A stretch of DNA of 14,269 nucleotides from an uncultured Muribaculaceae bacterium (GCA_910584185.1 CAJTYC010000066.1:1-14269); one strand, 5' to 3'; counted from the stretch's first letter, positions 6,319 to 13,647 are shown. Notes: generated from the letters alone by a model not told the origin. A program made the numbers and translations.

Positions 6319-7446
6319 ATGCTTGAAGTCAAAGAACTACCTCTTGACAAGAAAAACCTCAAGGAGTTCACGAAGTTCCAAATCAATCTATACAATGGCA
6401 ACCCCTATTTTGTGCCTCCTTTGATTATGGACGACGTCAACACCCTGCTCCCTTCGAAAAACCCGGCCTTCGATTTCTGCGAAGCCGCAATATTCATGGC
6501 TTATCGCGACGGCAAGCCGGTGGCCCGTGTGGCCGGCATAATCAACCACCAGCTCAACAAGATGCACGGCCATAAGGAAGCTCGCTTCGGTTTCGTCGAT
6601 TTCGTGGACGACCATGAGGCCTCCAAGGCCGTGATGGATGCCGTGGAAAATTGGGCCCGCGTCAAGGGCATGAACAAGATTGTCGGCCCGCTCGGCTTCA
6701 CCGACATGGACCACGAAGGCACGCTCATCGAGGGCTTCGACGAACTCGGCACAATGGCCACCATCTACAATTACCCCTACTATCCGCAGCATCTCGAACG
6801 GCTCGGATATAAGAAGGAGTCTGACTGGATGGAATTCCTCATGGAAGTGCCCGAGCAGATTCCAGAGCGTTACTCCCGCATCGCCAATCTTGTGAAGGAG
6901 AAGTTCGGCCTGCGCGTCATAAAGTATAAGAACCGCAAGCGCGTAAAGGCAGAATATGGCCACGCTCTGTTCCATCTCATCAATGAGTCTTACAAGAATC
7001 TCTATCAGTATGCCCCTCTCTCGCAGCGACAGATTGAGTATTACATAGACCTCTATCTCGACCTCCTCAACCTCGACCTACTCTCGCTCATTGTAGACCG
7101 CAACGACCGACTCGTAGGAGTCGGCATTGCCCTTCCCTCCATGAGCCGGGCACTCCAGAAGTCGAAGGGACGCATGTTCCCGCTCGGCTGGATTTCCCTG
7201 CTCAAAGGCCTTAAAGGAAAGAACGACCGCGTGGACCTGCTGCTCGTCGCCGTGCATCCCGAATTCCAGAACAAGGGCGTAAATGCTCTACTGTTCCAGG
7301 ACCTTATACCATATTTCAATAAGTATGGCTATAAGTATGCGGAGTCAAACCCCGAAATGGAGACTAACGCCAAGGTGCAGAGCCAATGGGAGTATTTCAA
7401 TTATCGCCAGCACCGCCGCCGCCGCTCTTACTCCAAAAAAATCTGA
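6319..7446 (+). CDS. GNAT-fold acyltransferase-like protein (conserved, about 375 residues)
   Basis: This 375-residue cytoplasmic protein belongs to a widespread family annotated as GNAT N-acetyltransferase. The N-terminal half shows the family signature: NPYFVPPL (29-36), LPSKNPAFDFCEA (44-56), AYRDGKPVARVAGIIN (61-76), FGFVDF (91-96), GPLGFTDMDHEGTLIEGF (124-141) and YNYPYY (150-155). The C-terminal half holds the more usual GNAT acyl-CoA-binding features, with a strand around VDLLLVAVHPEFQNKGVNALLF (residues about 303-324, where HPEFQNKGVNA resembles the Q/RxxGxG/A pyrophosphate loop) and a basic tail. The substrate is unknown. Some proteins of this general type are bacterial ceramide synthases that N-acylate sphingoid bases, a possible but unproven role here. 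It sits 1 bp after the pseudokinase and 1 bp before menG. Confidence 0.72.
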   Translation: MLEVKELPLDKKNLKEFTKFQINLYNGNPYFVPPLIMDDVNTLLPSKNPAFDFCEAAIFMAYRDGKPVARVAGIINHQLNKMHGHKEARFGFVDFVDDHEASKAVMDAVENWARVKGMNKIVGPLGFTDMDHEGTLIEGFDELGTMATIYNYPYYPQHLERLGYKKESDWMEFLMEVPEQIPERYSRIANLVKEKFGLRVIKYKNRKRVKAEYGHALFHLINESYKNLYQYAPLSQRQIEYYIDLYLDLLNLDLLSLIVDRNDRLVGVGIALPSMSRALQKSKGRMFPLGWISLLKGLKGKNDRVDLLLVAVHPEFQNKGVNALLFQDLIPYFNKYGYKYAESNPEMETNAKVQSQWEYFNYRQHRRRRSYSKKI

Positions 7447-7447
7447 C

Positions 7448-8212
7448 ATGAACAAGGACAATCTCTCCGGGGCAGAACTCGTAAACCCCTACGATGACCG
7501 GCGCGACAAGGCTCAGCAAGTCGAGCAGATGTTCGACTCGATAGCCCCGGCCTATGATTTCATGAACACGGCCATGACTTTCGGGCTGCACCGCTGGTGG
7601 CGAAAACGCGCCCTCGACGACGCCGCCAAGTCTACCGACAACCCGGCCGCAATACTCGACATTGCCACCGGCACGGGCGACGTGGCCTTCGACCTGCACC
7701 GCCGATACCCCAACTCCGCAATCACCGGCATTGACCTTTCGGAAGGTATGCTGAAAATAGCACGCGGCAAACTCGCCAAGGCCGACGAGGATGACGTGCG
7801 TCTGAACATATCCTTCGAACAGGGTGACTCGCTCCACATGCGCTTCGCCGACAATTCCTTCGACCTAATCACCGTGGCCTACGGCGTGCGCAATTTCGAG
7901 CACCTCGCCCAAGGGCTCGCCGAGATGGCCCGCGTGCTCCGTCACGACGGCACTCTATGTATCATCGAACTCTCCGAACCGGTCAACCCCCTCACCAAGT
8001 CGCTCTACAGGTTCTATTCGCGCAAGCTAATCCCGCTCATGGGACGCATCGCCAGCGGCGACTCCCGCGCCTACAGCTACCTGCCCGAAAGCATCGCGGC
8101 CGCCCCGCAACGCGATGCCATGACCTCCCTGCTCGCCGACGCCGGTTTCAAAAGCCCAAGGTTCCGCTCCCTAACTTTCGGGGCCGTAACCTATTACATC
8201 GCCACAAAATAA
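7448..8212 (+). CDS. menG: Demethylmenaquinone methyltransferase (UbiE/MenG)
   Basis: MenG is an AdoMet-dependent C-methyltransferase that converts demethylmenaquinone to menaquinone, the last step of the chorismate-derived respiratory quinone pathway. It acts at the cytoplasmic membrane surface. The 254-residue length equals the family norm. Signatures are MFDSIAPAYDFMN (28-40), AdoMet motif I LDIATGTGD (70-78), the acidic Asp96 in ITGIDLSEGML, VAYGVRNFEH (143-152), IIELSEP (172-178) and YSYLPESI (209-216). ATG 7448 lies 1 bp after the preceding stop; the frame is open further upstream only inside the GNAT gene. The stop (8210-8212) overlaps the next ATG as TAATG, so translation is probably coupled. 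A Bacteroidales organism should use it for menaquinone rather than ubiquinone. Confidence 0.94.
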   Translation: MNKDNLSGAELVNPYDDRRDKAQQVEQMFDSIAPAYDFMNTAMTFGLHRWWRKRALDDAAKSTDNPAAILDIATGTGDVAFDLHRRYPNSAITGIDLSEGMLKIARGKLAKADEDDVRLNISFEQGDSLHMRFADNSFDLITVAYGVRNFEHLAQGLAEMARVLRHDGTLCIIELSEPVNPLTKSLYRFYSRKLIPLMGRIASGDSRAYSYLPESIAAAPQRDAMTSLLADAGFKSPRFRSLTFGAVTYYIATK

Positions 8213-9450
8213 TGAAAAGATCTGACTTCGAGATAATGGCCCCCGTGGGGAGCCGCGAATCGCTCGCCGCCGCTCTCAAGGCCGGAGCCAATGCAGTATA
8301 TTTCGGCATTGAAGGCCTGAACATGCGCTCTCGCTCAAGCGCCAACTTCACCGCTGACGACATGTCCGAAATCGCAGCCATCTGCGATAGCCACGGTGTG
8401 AAGACATACCTTACTGTCAATACCGTCATCTATGACGCTGACATGGAGCTGATGCGCCACATAATAGACCGCGCTCACCAAGCCGGCATATCAGCCATCA
8501 TCGCCTCCGACATGGCCGCTATTCTATACGCCCGAAGCATCGGCCAGGAAGTCCACATATCCACCCAAGTCAATGTCTCAAATTTCGAGGCGGTCAAGTT
8601 CTACGCTCAGTTTGCCGACGTCATGGTGCTCGCCCGCGAGCTCAACATGGACCAGGTCTCCGAAATACACCGCCAAATCATTGAGTCCGACCTCCGCGGC
8701 CCCGCCGGCAAGCCAATCCGCCTCGAGATGTTTTGCCACGGCGCACTCTGCATGGCCGTCAGCGGCAAGTGCTACCTCAGCCTCCACCAACTCAACTCCT
8801 CGGCCAACCGTGGCGCATGCAACCAAATCTGCCGACGCTCCTACACGGTGACCGACCGCGAGACCGGTGAGCAGCTCGACGTGGAAAACAAATACATCAT
8901 GTCGCCCAAGGACTTGAAGACAATCCATTTCCTCAACAAGATGGTAGATGCCGGTGTGCGCGTCTTCAAGATTGAAGGCCGCGCACGTGGCGCCGAATAT
9001 GTGGCCGAGACCGTAGGCTGCTATTCCGAAGCCCTCCAGGCTATCTGCGACGGCACTTTCAACGACGACTTGGTGCTCGCCTGGGACGAACGACTCGCCA
9101 AGGTCTTCAACCGTGGCTTCTGGAACGGTTACTATCTCGGCCAGCGTCTCGGCGAATGGAGCAGCAAGTACGGCTCCTCTTCAACCCGCGTCAAGAAGTA
9201 TGCGGCCAAGACTATACGCCATTTCTCCAAACTCGGCGTCGGCGAATTCCTGATGGAGGCCGGCGAACTGAATATCGGCGACGAAATAGTTATCTCCGGC
9301 CCGACAACCGGCGCGATTATCATGAAAGTCGAAGAACTCCGCTTCGACCTCAAACCTGTTGAAAAAGTCACCAAGGGCCAACTCTTCTCAATGCCGGTGC
9401 CCGAAAAAGTAAGACCCTCCGACAAATTATACCTCTGGAAATGCAAGTAG
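8212..9450 (+). CDS. U32-family protein, TrhP (YegQ)-like tRNA hydroxylation enzyme
   Basis: This 412-residue protein has the U32 fold. The family was once called peptidases, but its best-studied members are iron-sulfur enzymes that hydroxylate RNA with prephenate as the oxygen source: TrhP makes 5-hydroxyuridine at U34 of tRNAs, RlhA acts on 23S rRNA. The N-terminal barrel opens with EIMAPVGSRESLAAALKAGA (7-26) and VYFG. The metal-binding cysteine block is EMFCHGALCMAVSGKCYLS (172-190) then RGACNQICR (200-208), with Cys175, 180, 187, 203 and 207, compared with HGALCM.SG.C...RG.C...CR in YegQ. KYIMSPKDLKTI and FKIEGRARGAEY follow, then a C-terminal barrel (about 335-412). Length and order fit TrhP better than the larger RlhA. 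Start ATG 8212 overlaps the menG stop. The exact RNA target is inference. Confidence 0.85.
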   Translation: MKRSDFEIMAPVGSRESLAAALKAGANAVYFGIEGLNMRSRSSANFTADDMSEIAAICDSHGVKTYLTVNTVIYDADMELMRHIIDRAHQAGISAIIASDMAAILYARSIGQEVHISTQVNVSNFEAVKFYAQFADVMVLARELNMDQVSEIHRQIIESDLRGPAGKPIRLEMFCHGALCMAVSGKCYLSLHQLNSSANRGACNQICRRSYTVTDRETGEQLDVENKYIMSPKDLKTIHFLNKMVDAGVRVFKIEGRARGAEYVAETVGCYSEALQAICDGTFNDDLVLAWDERLAKVFNRGFWNGYYLGQRLGEWSSKYGSSSTRVKKYAAKTIRHFSKLGVGEFLMEAGELNIGDEIVISGPTTGAIIMKVEELRFDLKPVEKVTKGQLFSMPVPEKVRPSDKLYLWKCK

Positions 9451-9477
9451 GCACTCCCACCAATTAGACTCATAGGA

Positions 9478-10065
9478 ATGCAAGTAGTATACCTCCACGG
9501 CCTCTCCTCGTCAGGCCAATCCACCACAGCACAACGCCTCCGGCGCACACTCTCCAAATACGACGTAATCTCTCCCGACATACCGGTGCAGCCCGAACTC
9601 GCCATGACCGAGCTCAAGCGCCTCGCCTCAACCCTAAAACCCGACGCAATAATAGTCGGAACATCAATGGGAGGCATGTTCGCGCAGCTATTCAGAGGCT
9701 TCCGGCGCATACTCATCAACCCGTCATTCCACACATCAAGACACCTGCGAGAGAAAATCGGCCAACGCCTACCCTTCCACAACCCTCGCCTTGACGGACT
9801 GAAAGACTTCGAAGTCACCGAAAAGCTCGTCAAGAAATACGAGAAACTCGAAGCGAAACAATTCGACCCCAAATTCGGCATAATAGGCAAGACACCCGAC
9901 AGCCCCGACCAAGTCCACGCCTTCTTCGGCACAAAAGACGACGTAGTGAACTGCAAGAAAGAATACCTGACCCACTACGCCCAAGCCACCGACTTCGAAG
10001 GAGGCCACCGCCTCGACCCCAACACCACAATAACCCTAATCGTCCCCCTCATCCAGTCCTTATGA
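9478..10065 (+). CDS. YqiA/YcfP-like alpha/beta-hydrolase, probable esterase
   Basis: This 195-residue single-domain alpha/beta hydrolase resembles E. coli YqiA, a small esterase of the UPF0227 group. Visible motifs are the oxyanion-hole strand VYLHGLSSS (4-12), the nucleophile elbow VGTSMGGMFAQ (60-70, Ser63), a candidate acid in FFGTKDDVV (149-157, Asp154 or Asp155) and the catalytic His in FEGGHRL (173-179, His177). The triad is therefore intact. A lysine-rich segment (about 107-128) replaces part of the usual cap. There is no signal peptide, so it is cytoplasmic. It starts 27 bases after the U32 gene and is probably the last cistron of the cluster. Codon choice is more A-rich (ata, aca, aaa) than in its neighbours. 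The natural substrate is unknown. Confidence 0.82.
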   Translation: MQVVYLHGLSSSGQSTTAQRLRRTLSKYDVISPDIPVQPELAMTELKRLASTLKPDAIIVGTSMGGMFAQLFRGFRRILINPSFHTSRHLREKIGQRLPFHNPRLDGLKDFEVTEKLVKKYEKLEAKQFDPKFGIIGKTPDSPDQVHAFFGTKDDVVNCKKEYLTHYAQATDFEGGHRLDPNTTITLIVPLIQSL

Positions 10066-10112
10066 CACCCCCTCTTCCGTCAACAACAGCACAGCCCCAA
10101 ACAGACTCAGAA

Positions 10113-10166
10113 TCAATTGTAATTGACATGCTAGCAGGTGGCCTTTTAAATTTACACATGCTTGCT
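10113..10166 (+). promoter_or_regulatory. Predicted promoter with dyad and direct repeats upstream of the Crp/Fnr gene
   Basis: TAAATTTA (10147-10154) matches TAnnTTTG at seven of eight positions, and TTG at 10123-10125 lies 21 bases upstream. The 14-base dyad TCAATTGTAATTGA (10113-10126) covers that TTG. Two near-identical sequences, ACATGCTAGCA (10126-10136) and ACATGCTTGCT (10156-10166), start exactly 30 bases apart and bracket the -7 box. The arrangement is what an autoregulated promoter could look like, but no regulator is shown to bind it. Confidence 0.45.
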
Positions 10167-10183
10167 TAAAACGACAATCAATC

Positions 10184-10774
10184 ATGCCGCTTAATAAATT
10201 CAGGGAAGCCCTCCGCGATGAATCCATATATCCTACAACAGAACGCATTGTTGACTACATCGTGAACACCGGCGAAAGAATACAGCTTAAGAAATACGAA
10301 TGCCTGATAGAATACAATGAAACAAACGACAACATATACTTCATAATAGACGGTATAATCCGACGAGCCGTGATAAACGGCAAAGGAGTCGAGCGCACCG
10401 ACGGTTTCGGGCTATGCGGCACAATGGTATATTCCCCTCAATGTTACGTGCTCGGCCGACCGTCGACAGTCCGCATTTCCACATGCTGCGAGACAACGCT
10501 GCTCAAGATTCCCAAGGCAGAATTCAATCGCCACATAGATGAAGACATTGAGTTCTGCAGATGGATGTTGGGCATGTTCGGTCTTACAGTCTGCTACCGT
10601 GAGATGCGGAGCGACGGATTCAACGGCGACGCGGCCTTCAGATACAAATGGCTCAAGGAAGACCGTCCCGAAATAATAGAATATGTGCCTGACAAAATAA
10701 TCGCCTCCTACCTCAACATCACCGAAGTCCATCTGAGCCGCATCAAAGCGAAGCTCCTCAAAGGCGAAATCTGA
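10184..10774 (+). CDS. Crp/Fnr-family transcriptional regulator
   Basis: The 196 residues have the Bacteroidetes Crp/Fnr layout. A cyclic-nucleotide-binding-like beta-roll occupies about 20-118 (TGERIQLKKYECL, NIYFIIDGIIRRAV, then ISTCCETTLLKIPKAEF), followed by a helix (about 119-145) and a short C-terminal helix-turn-helix (about 165-192, VPDKIIASYLNITEVHLSRIKAKLL). The last segment matches the usual IAsyLGIT...LSRIR recognition helix. There is no FNR-type N-terminal cysteine cluster, so oxygen sensing by [4Fe-4S] is unlikely; the ligand is unknown. The cysteines at 101 and 102 and five others scattered through the protein are worth noting but form no obvious motif. A promoter with a dyad precedes it. 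It lies immediately before a promoter and two secreted-protein genes on the same strand, so it may control them. Confidence 0.87.
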   Translation: MPLNKFREALRDESIYPTTERIVDYIVNTGERIQLKKYECLIEYNETNDNIYFIIDGIIRRAVINGKGVERTDGFGLCGTMVYSPQCYVLGRPSTVRISTCCETTLLKIPKAEFNRHIDEDIEFCRWMLGMFGLTVCYREMRSDGFNGDAAFRYKWLKEDRPEIIEYVPDKIIASYLNITEVHLSRIKAKLLKGEI

Positions 10775-10860
10775 CAGCCAGCCGCCACATTTGTCACCTT
10801 GCAACCTTTTATCATCTTCCTCAAACTTTTTTCAACAAAAATATTTTCTTAACCTATGTT

Positions 10861-10892
10861 ATTGACAAAATATATCAAACCTACTACTTTTG
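10861..10892 (+). promoter_or_regulatory. Bacteroidetes-type promoter of the secreted-protein genes
   Basis: TTG (10862-10864, in ATTGACA) and TACTTTTG (10885-10892) are separated by 20 bases, an almost ideal match to the Bacteroidetes promoter. The expected start near 10898 gives a leader of about 30 bases to ATG 10930. TTGA (10862-10865) and TCAA (10875-10878) form an inverted repeat with 9 bases between, overlapping the spacer, and could be an operator. Confidence 0.75.
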
Positions 10893-10929
10893 TGACATAT
10901 AAATTCTATAACCATCAACATTAACAGCC

Positions 10930-11400
10930 ATGAGTATCAAAAAACTTACAGGAGCACTGCTTCTTATTGGGGCGATCGGGATGGCAAACGCTTCAGAGCC
11001 TAAAGTCTCTGTGGTTGACAAGGAAGGGAACAAAGCATTCTTCGACAAGTCGGAAATCCATTCAATCAACCTCAAGACAACCCAAGTCGAGATAATCGAT
11101 ATGAACGGCAAAAGCACAGTGTTCCATAAAGATGCTATCGCAGTGATCAACCTGTCAGACGAAGAATCAAAAGTCGAGACAGTTACCGAACAAGGCAGGC
11201 TCATCATCTTTGCAACAAAAGATGAAATAATTGTCCGAGACTCGCCCACCTCAGCACCCTGGCAAATATTCAATTCCACAGGACACATAGTGAAGTCGGG
11301 CGAATGCAACAGCGACAACGAACGGATCGGCATTTCAGACATGGAAAATGGCGTATACCTGTTCACTGTTTCAGGCCATACAATAAAATTCATCAAATAA
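10930..11400 (+). CDS. Small secreted protein with three short beta modules and a T9SS type A-like C-terminal tail
   Basis: This 156-residue protein is not recognised by name. Residues 1-21 are a signal peptide (Lys4-Lys5, hydrophobic 6-19, cleavage likely after ANA); there is no lipobox cysteine. Three similar modules follow, each a strand pair ending in 'I..I.L': 24-48 (VSVVDKEGNKAFFDKSEIHS), 49-75 (VEIIDMNGKSTVFHKDAIAV) and a weaker 76-104. This module is common at the N-terminus of secreted Bacteroidales proteins. Residues about 105-156 (IFNSTGHIVKSG, ISDMENGVYLFTVSGHTIKF) resemble the type A C-terminal sorting domain of the type IX secretion system. The function is unknown and surface delivery is inference. 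Its promoter is at 10861-10892, and the larger secreted protein starts 11 bases after its stop, so the two are probably co-expressed. Confidence 0.8.
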   Translation: MSIKKLTGALLLIGAIGMANASEPKVSVVDKEGNKAFFDKSEIHSINLKTTQVEIIDMNGKSTVFHKDAIAVINLSDEESKVETVTEQGRLIIFATKDEIIVRDSPTSAPWQIFNSTGHIVKSGECNSDNERIGISDMENGVYLFTVSGHTIKFIK

Positions 11401-11411
11401 AACCCCTCAAC

Positions 11412-12944
11412 ATGAAACTGAATAAACTCGCAGGCCTTGCAATGGCAATATTGGTAGTCGGAGCTGCCGACGCCACCGTATATCTCGTAAAAGAAGGCAA
11501 AGTAGTGGCTTCATATGAAGACGACCAAGTGGACCAGATAACTTTCGAAGACCCTACTGTCTACGATGTTGTCACAGAAAGCATCCTGACAAATCAGGCA
11601 TACTATGGAGATGCCATGCCTCAGTATGGATATAACTACTACATTTTCCTTTCAGACAAGGAAGCAAACGACAAAGGTGGATTCCCCCTCGATGCAATCC
11701 AATACAGCATACGTCTCCAGGCTCCCGACCCTACCGACGGCACAATTCTTCTTCCCGCAGGTACATACCGCTTGAGTACAAGCAACCCCGAAAAAACAGG
11801 AGTTAATCCTAATGCAAGCAGCATTCTATACATGGGTTCAAAACGAGAGTTTGCCGACATAACCATGGGAGTGGCATACGAAAAAGGTACCAATGACATG
11901 GTTCTCAATATAACTGCAACCGACACGGAAGGAACGACATACAAGACGCATTACAAAGGCAACCCGTATATTGTAGACCAGTCGCTCAAATGGCTTGATG
12001 AAGACGTTGAACTTGCGCCGGGCACTCTGACTGCAACATATCTGAAGCAAGACACCGGCTTTGACAAGAACTGCAACATGAACATAACCATTGCCGAGAA
12101 CGGATATGATGAAAACGGATGGCTTGTAACACCCGGTCATCTCATGATTCTTGTGGGAAATGTCAAACTCACTGATGACGGGAAATTCGAACCTTGCACA
12201 TGGAATGTAATCGATAGTGAAGTGGCACAGGAGAACACCTTGTGTGCTGGCCGCGTAGTCAATTTCATCAATGCCTCCTTTCCAGCCGACTGCAATATAA
12301 AATATTACAAAGACCAGAAAGACATCTCAGTAGGACTCATAAAAGAAGGATCTGCCTCGATAAGTGAAATCAGCCCTGGCATGTACCGATTTACCTATGA
12401 TTTCGTCACAAACACAGGCAAGAAAGTCACCGGCAGGTACGTGGGCAGGATAGAGATCAAGAATCTTCCCGAGAAAGAGGAGCCCTGGCATCTTGACTCA
12501 GACTATCAGCTCAACCTTGACAAAGTCTCGGTGGAGTGTACGAAATATAGCTGGAACAAGGACATACAACTTGACATAGCATGCATCAACGAATACAATT
12601 CGTATGAAGGCGACAGGCTTACACTCCAAATCACAACAAAAGACGGTTTCAAACCGGGAATATATTCAGTTAGAGATGCTACAGAAACAGTTGGGACAAT
12701 CCATCCAGGCACATACTCCGGCAAATGGGGTACCGGTTCACTTTTTCAAAAATACGCAGATACATACGGACCCGAAACATCACCGGACCCGATCAAAGGC
12801 TCGGGTATAACCGACGGTAACATCGAGGTGATTGACAATGGAGACGAAACATACACAATCAACTTCAACCTGGTCGATGACACTCCCGATGCTCATAAAA
12901 TCACCGGCACCTGGTCCGGCACGATGAAATTCAAAGAATTCTGA
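11412..12944 (+). CDS. Large secreted protein of unknown function with three repeated beta units
   Basis: This 510-residue protein is not recognised by name. Residues 1-21 are a signal peptide (MKLNKLAGL..., cleavage after ADA) with no lipobox cysteine. Residues 22-47 (VYLVKEGKVVASYEDDQVDQ, ITFED) repeat the module found in the preceding gene. The rest is beta-rich, acidic and rich in Tyr, Thr and Gly, and seems to hold three units, each ending in a related motif: 162-183 (MVLNITATDTEGTTYKTHYK), 324-346 (YRFTYDFVTNTGKKVTGRYV) and 479-505 (YTINFNLVDD...HKITGTWSGT). Each unit also has a 'G.Y' turn: PAGTYRL at 115, SPGMYRF at 321, KPGIYSV at 414. No catalytic motif or sorting tail is visible. 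ATG 11412 is chosen because it starts the signal peptide; the open frame extends upstream only within the previous gene. Confidence 0.78.
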   Translation: MKLNKLAGLAMAILVVGAADATVYLVKEGKVVASYEDDQVDQITFEDPTVYDVVTESILTNQAYYGDAMPQYGYNYYIFLSDKEANDKGGFPLDAIQYSIRLQAPDPTDGTILLPAGTYRLSTSNPEKTGVNPNASSILYMGSKREFADITMGVAYEKGTNDMVLNITATDTEGTTYKTHYKGNPYIVDQSLKWLDEDVELAPGTLTATYLKQDTGFDKNCNMNITIAENGYDENGWLVTPGHLMILVGNVKLTDDGKFEPCTWNVIDSEVAQENTLCAGRVVNFINASFPADCNIKYYKDQKDISVGLIKEGSASISEISPGMYRFTYDFVTNTGKKVTGRYVGRIEIKNLPEKEEPWHLDSDYQLNLDKVSVECTKYSWNKDIQLDIACINEYNSYEGDRLTLQITTKDGFKPGIYSVRDATETVGTIHPGTYSGKWGTGSLFQKYADTYGPETSPDPIKGSGITDGNIEVIDNGDETYTINFNLVDDTPDAHKITGTWSGTMKFKEF

Positions 12945-12996
12945 AACGTTTTATCAGAATAGTGACAAGGACTGCAATAAGCCGACAAAGCAATTG

Positions 12997-13029
12997 GGGC
13001 TGTATCAAACTAAGGATTTGATACAGCCC
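12997..13029. terminator. Perfect 13-bp hairpin between convergent genes
   Basis: GGGCTGTATCAAA (12997-13009) and TTTGATACAGCCC (13017-13029) are fully complementary with a 7-base loop. The hairpin lies between the end of the plus-strand secreted-protein gene (12944) and the end of the minus-strand gene (13092), so it probably stops transcription from both sides. There is no T-run on either strand. Confidence 0.6.
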
Positions 13030-13091
13030 TATCCATTAAGCAGACAACAATATCCTTCAACCACAAACCCAAGCTCCGCCACATCGGAAAG

Positions 13092-13535
13092 CTATTCATT
13101 ACTACGCAACGCTTTGCGACGGTTGCGGAGGATGATTTCCACAAACGACTTCGGAAGGCGCACATTATAGAGGTCAAGGGCCTTGTCGAAAAGCGGGGCA
13201 ATCTCTTCATCGGTGAAACCGGCGATGCCGCAGCCTATACGCGTCACATAGAAAGTGTTCTGATCCCATTCGCGGGCAAGCCTGATGAAATCGTCAACAT
13301 ACGGCCTAATCGTCTCCACTCCGCCCTGCATGGTCGGTATGGCATAGGACTGCCCCTGGATCCCCACTCCATGCCCCATCAACGCCCCGAATTTCTCCAC
13401 AGCCACACGGGCAGCACCGCCGAGGTACATACCCTCAAGATTGCTCCCGAACACAAAAACATCATTCTTGCCGAGCTGTGTTATATTCTCCGGAGTGTAA
13501 TTGTAAACGACATTGTCAAAATCTTCCATATCCAT
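13092..13535 (-). CDS. Macro-domain-like protein, A1S_2505-type
   Basis: This 147-residue cytoplasmic protein resembles a small family known from phages and bacterial accessory regions (A1S_2505 family), whose glycine-rich loops recall ADP-ribose-binding macro domains. Visible motifs are DVFVFGSNLEG (25-35), GGAARVAVEKFGA (39-51), GVGIQGQSYAIPT (56-68) and VTRIGCGIAGFTDEEIAPLF (97-116). Commonly the second loop reads HGAGAA; here it is YLGGAA. A basic tail (138-143, NRRKAL) ends the protein. The start is the ATG at 13535-13533, and a second in-frame ATG lies two codons later. Its relatives are often phage non-structural genes, but no other phage gene is visible here. ADP-ribose or NAD-metabolite binding is inference. 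An AT-rich gap with a MITE-like element lies upstream, and the end is shared with the 12997-13029 hairpin. Confidence 0.75.
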   Translation of the reverse strand: MDMEDFDNVVYNYTPENITQLGKNDVFVFGSNLEGMYLGGAARVAVEKFGALMGHGVGIQGQSYAIPTMQGGVETIRPYVDDFIRLAREWDQNTFYVTRIGCGIAGFTDEEIAPLFDKALDLYNVRLPKSFVEIILRNRRKALRSNE

Positions 13536-13647
13536 ATTGCTTTTATCAATGAAATTGTCTAAACTAATTTACGAAACTGAGAATGAAGCTGAAACTTTTT
13601 CTTTTATTGAACTTAATTATTTGACTAGTTTCTGTTATGTATATAAA

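Noticed and set aside
7283..7447. N-terminal extension of MenG overlapping the GNAT gene
   Set aside because: The overlapping sequence is a frame-shifted copy of GNAT coding DNA; ATG 7448 gives the normal 254-residue enzyme.
7957..8211. N-terminal extension of the U32 protein into menG
   Set aside because: This is an arginine/histidine-rich shadow of menG; ATG 8212 gives the conserved U32 N-terminus.
11304..11411. Upstream extension of the large secreted protein
   Set aside because: It lies in the previous gene in another frame, and would bury the signal peptide that begins at ATG 11412.
13371..13562. 63-codon plus-strand frame opposite the macro-like gene
   Set aside because: Antisense shadow of a conserved gene with no start context or similarity.
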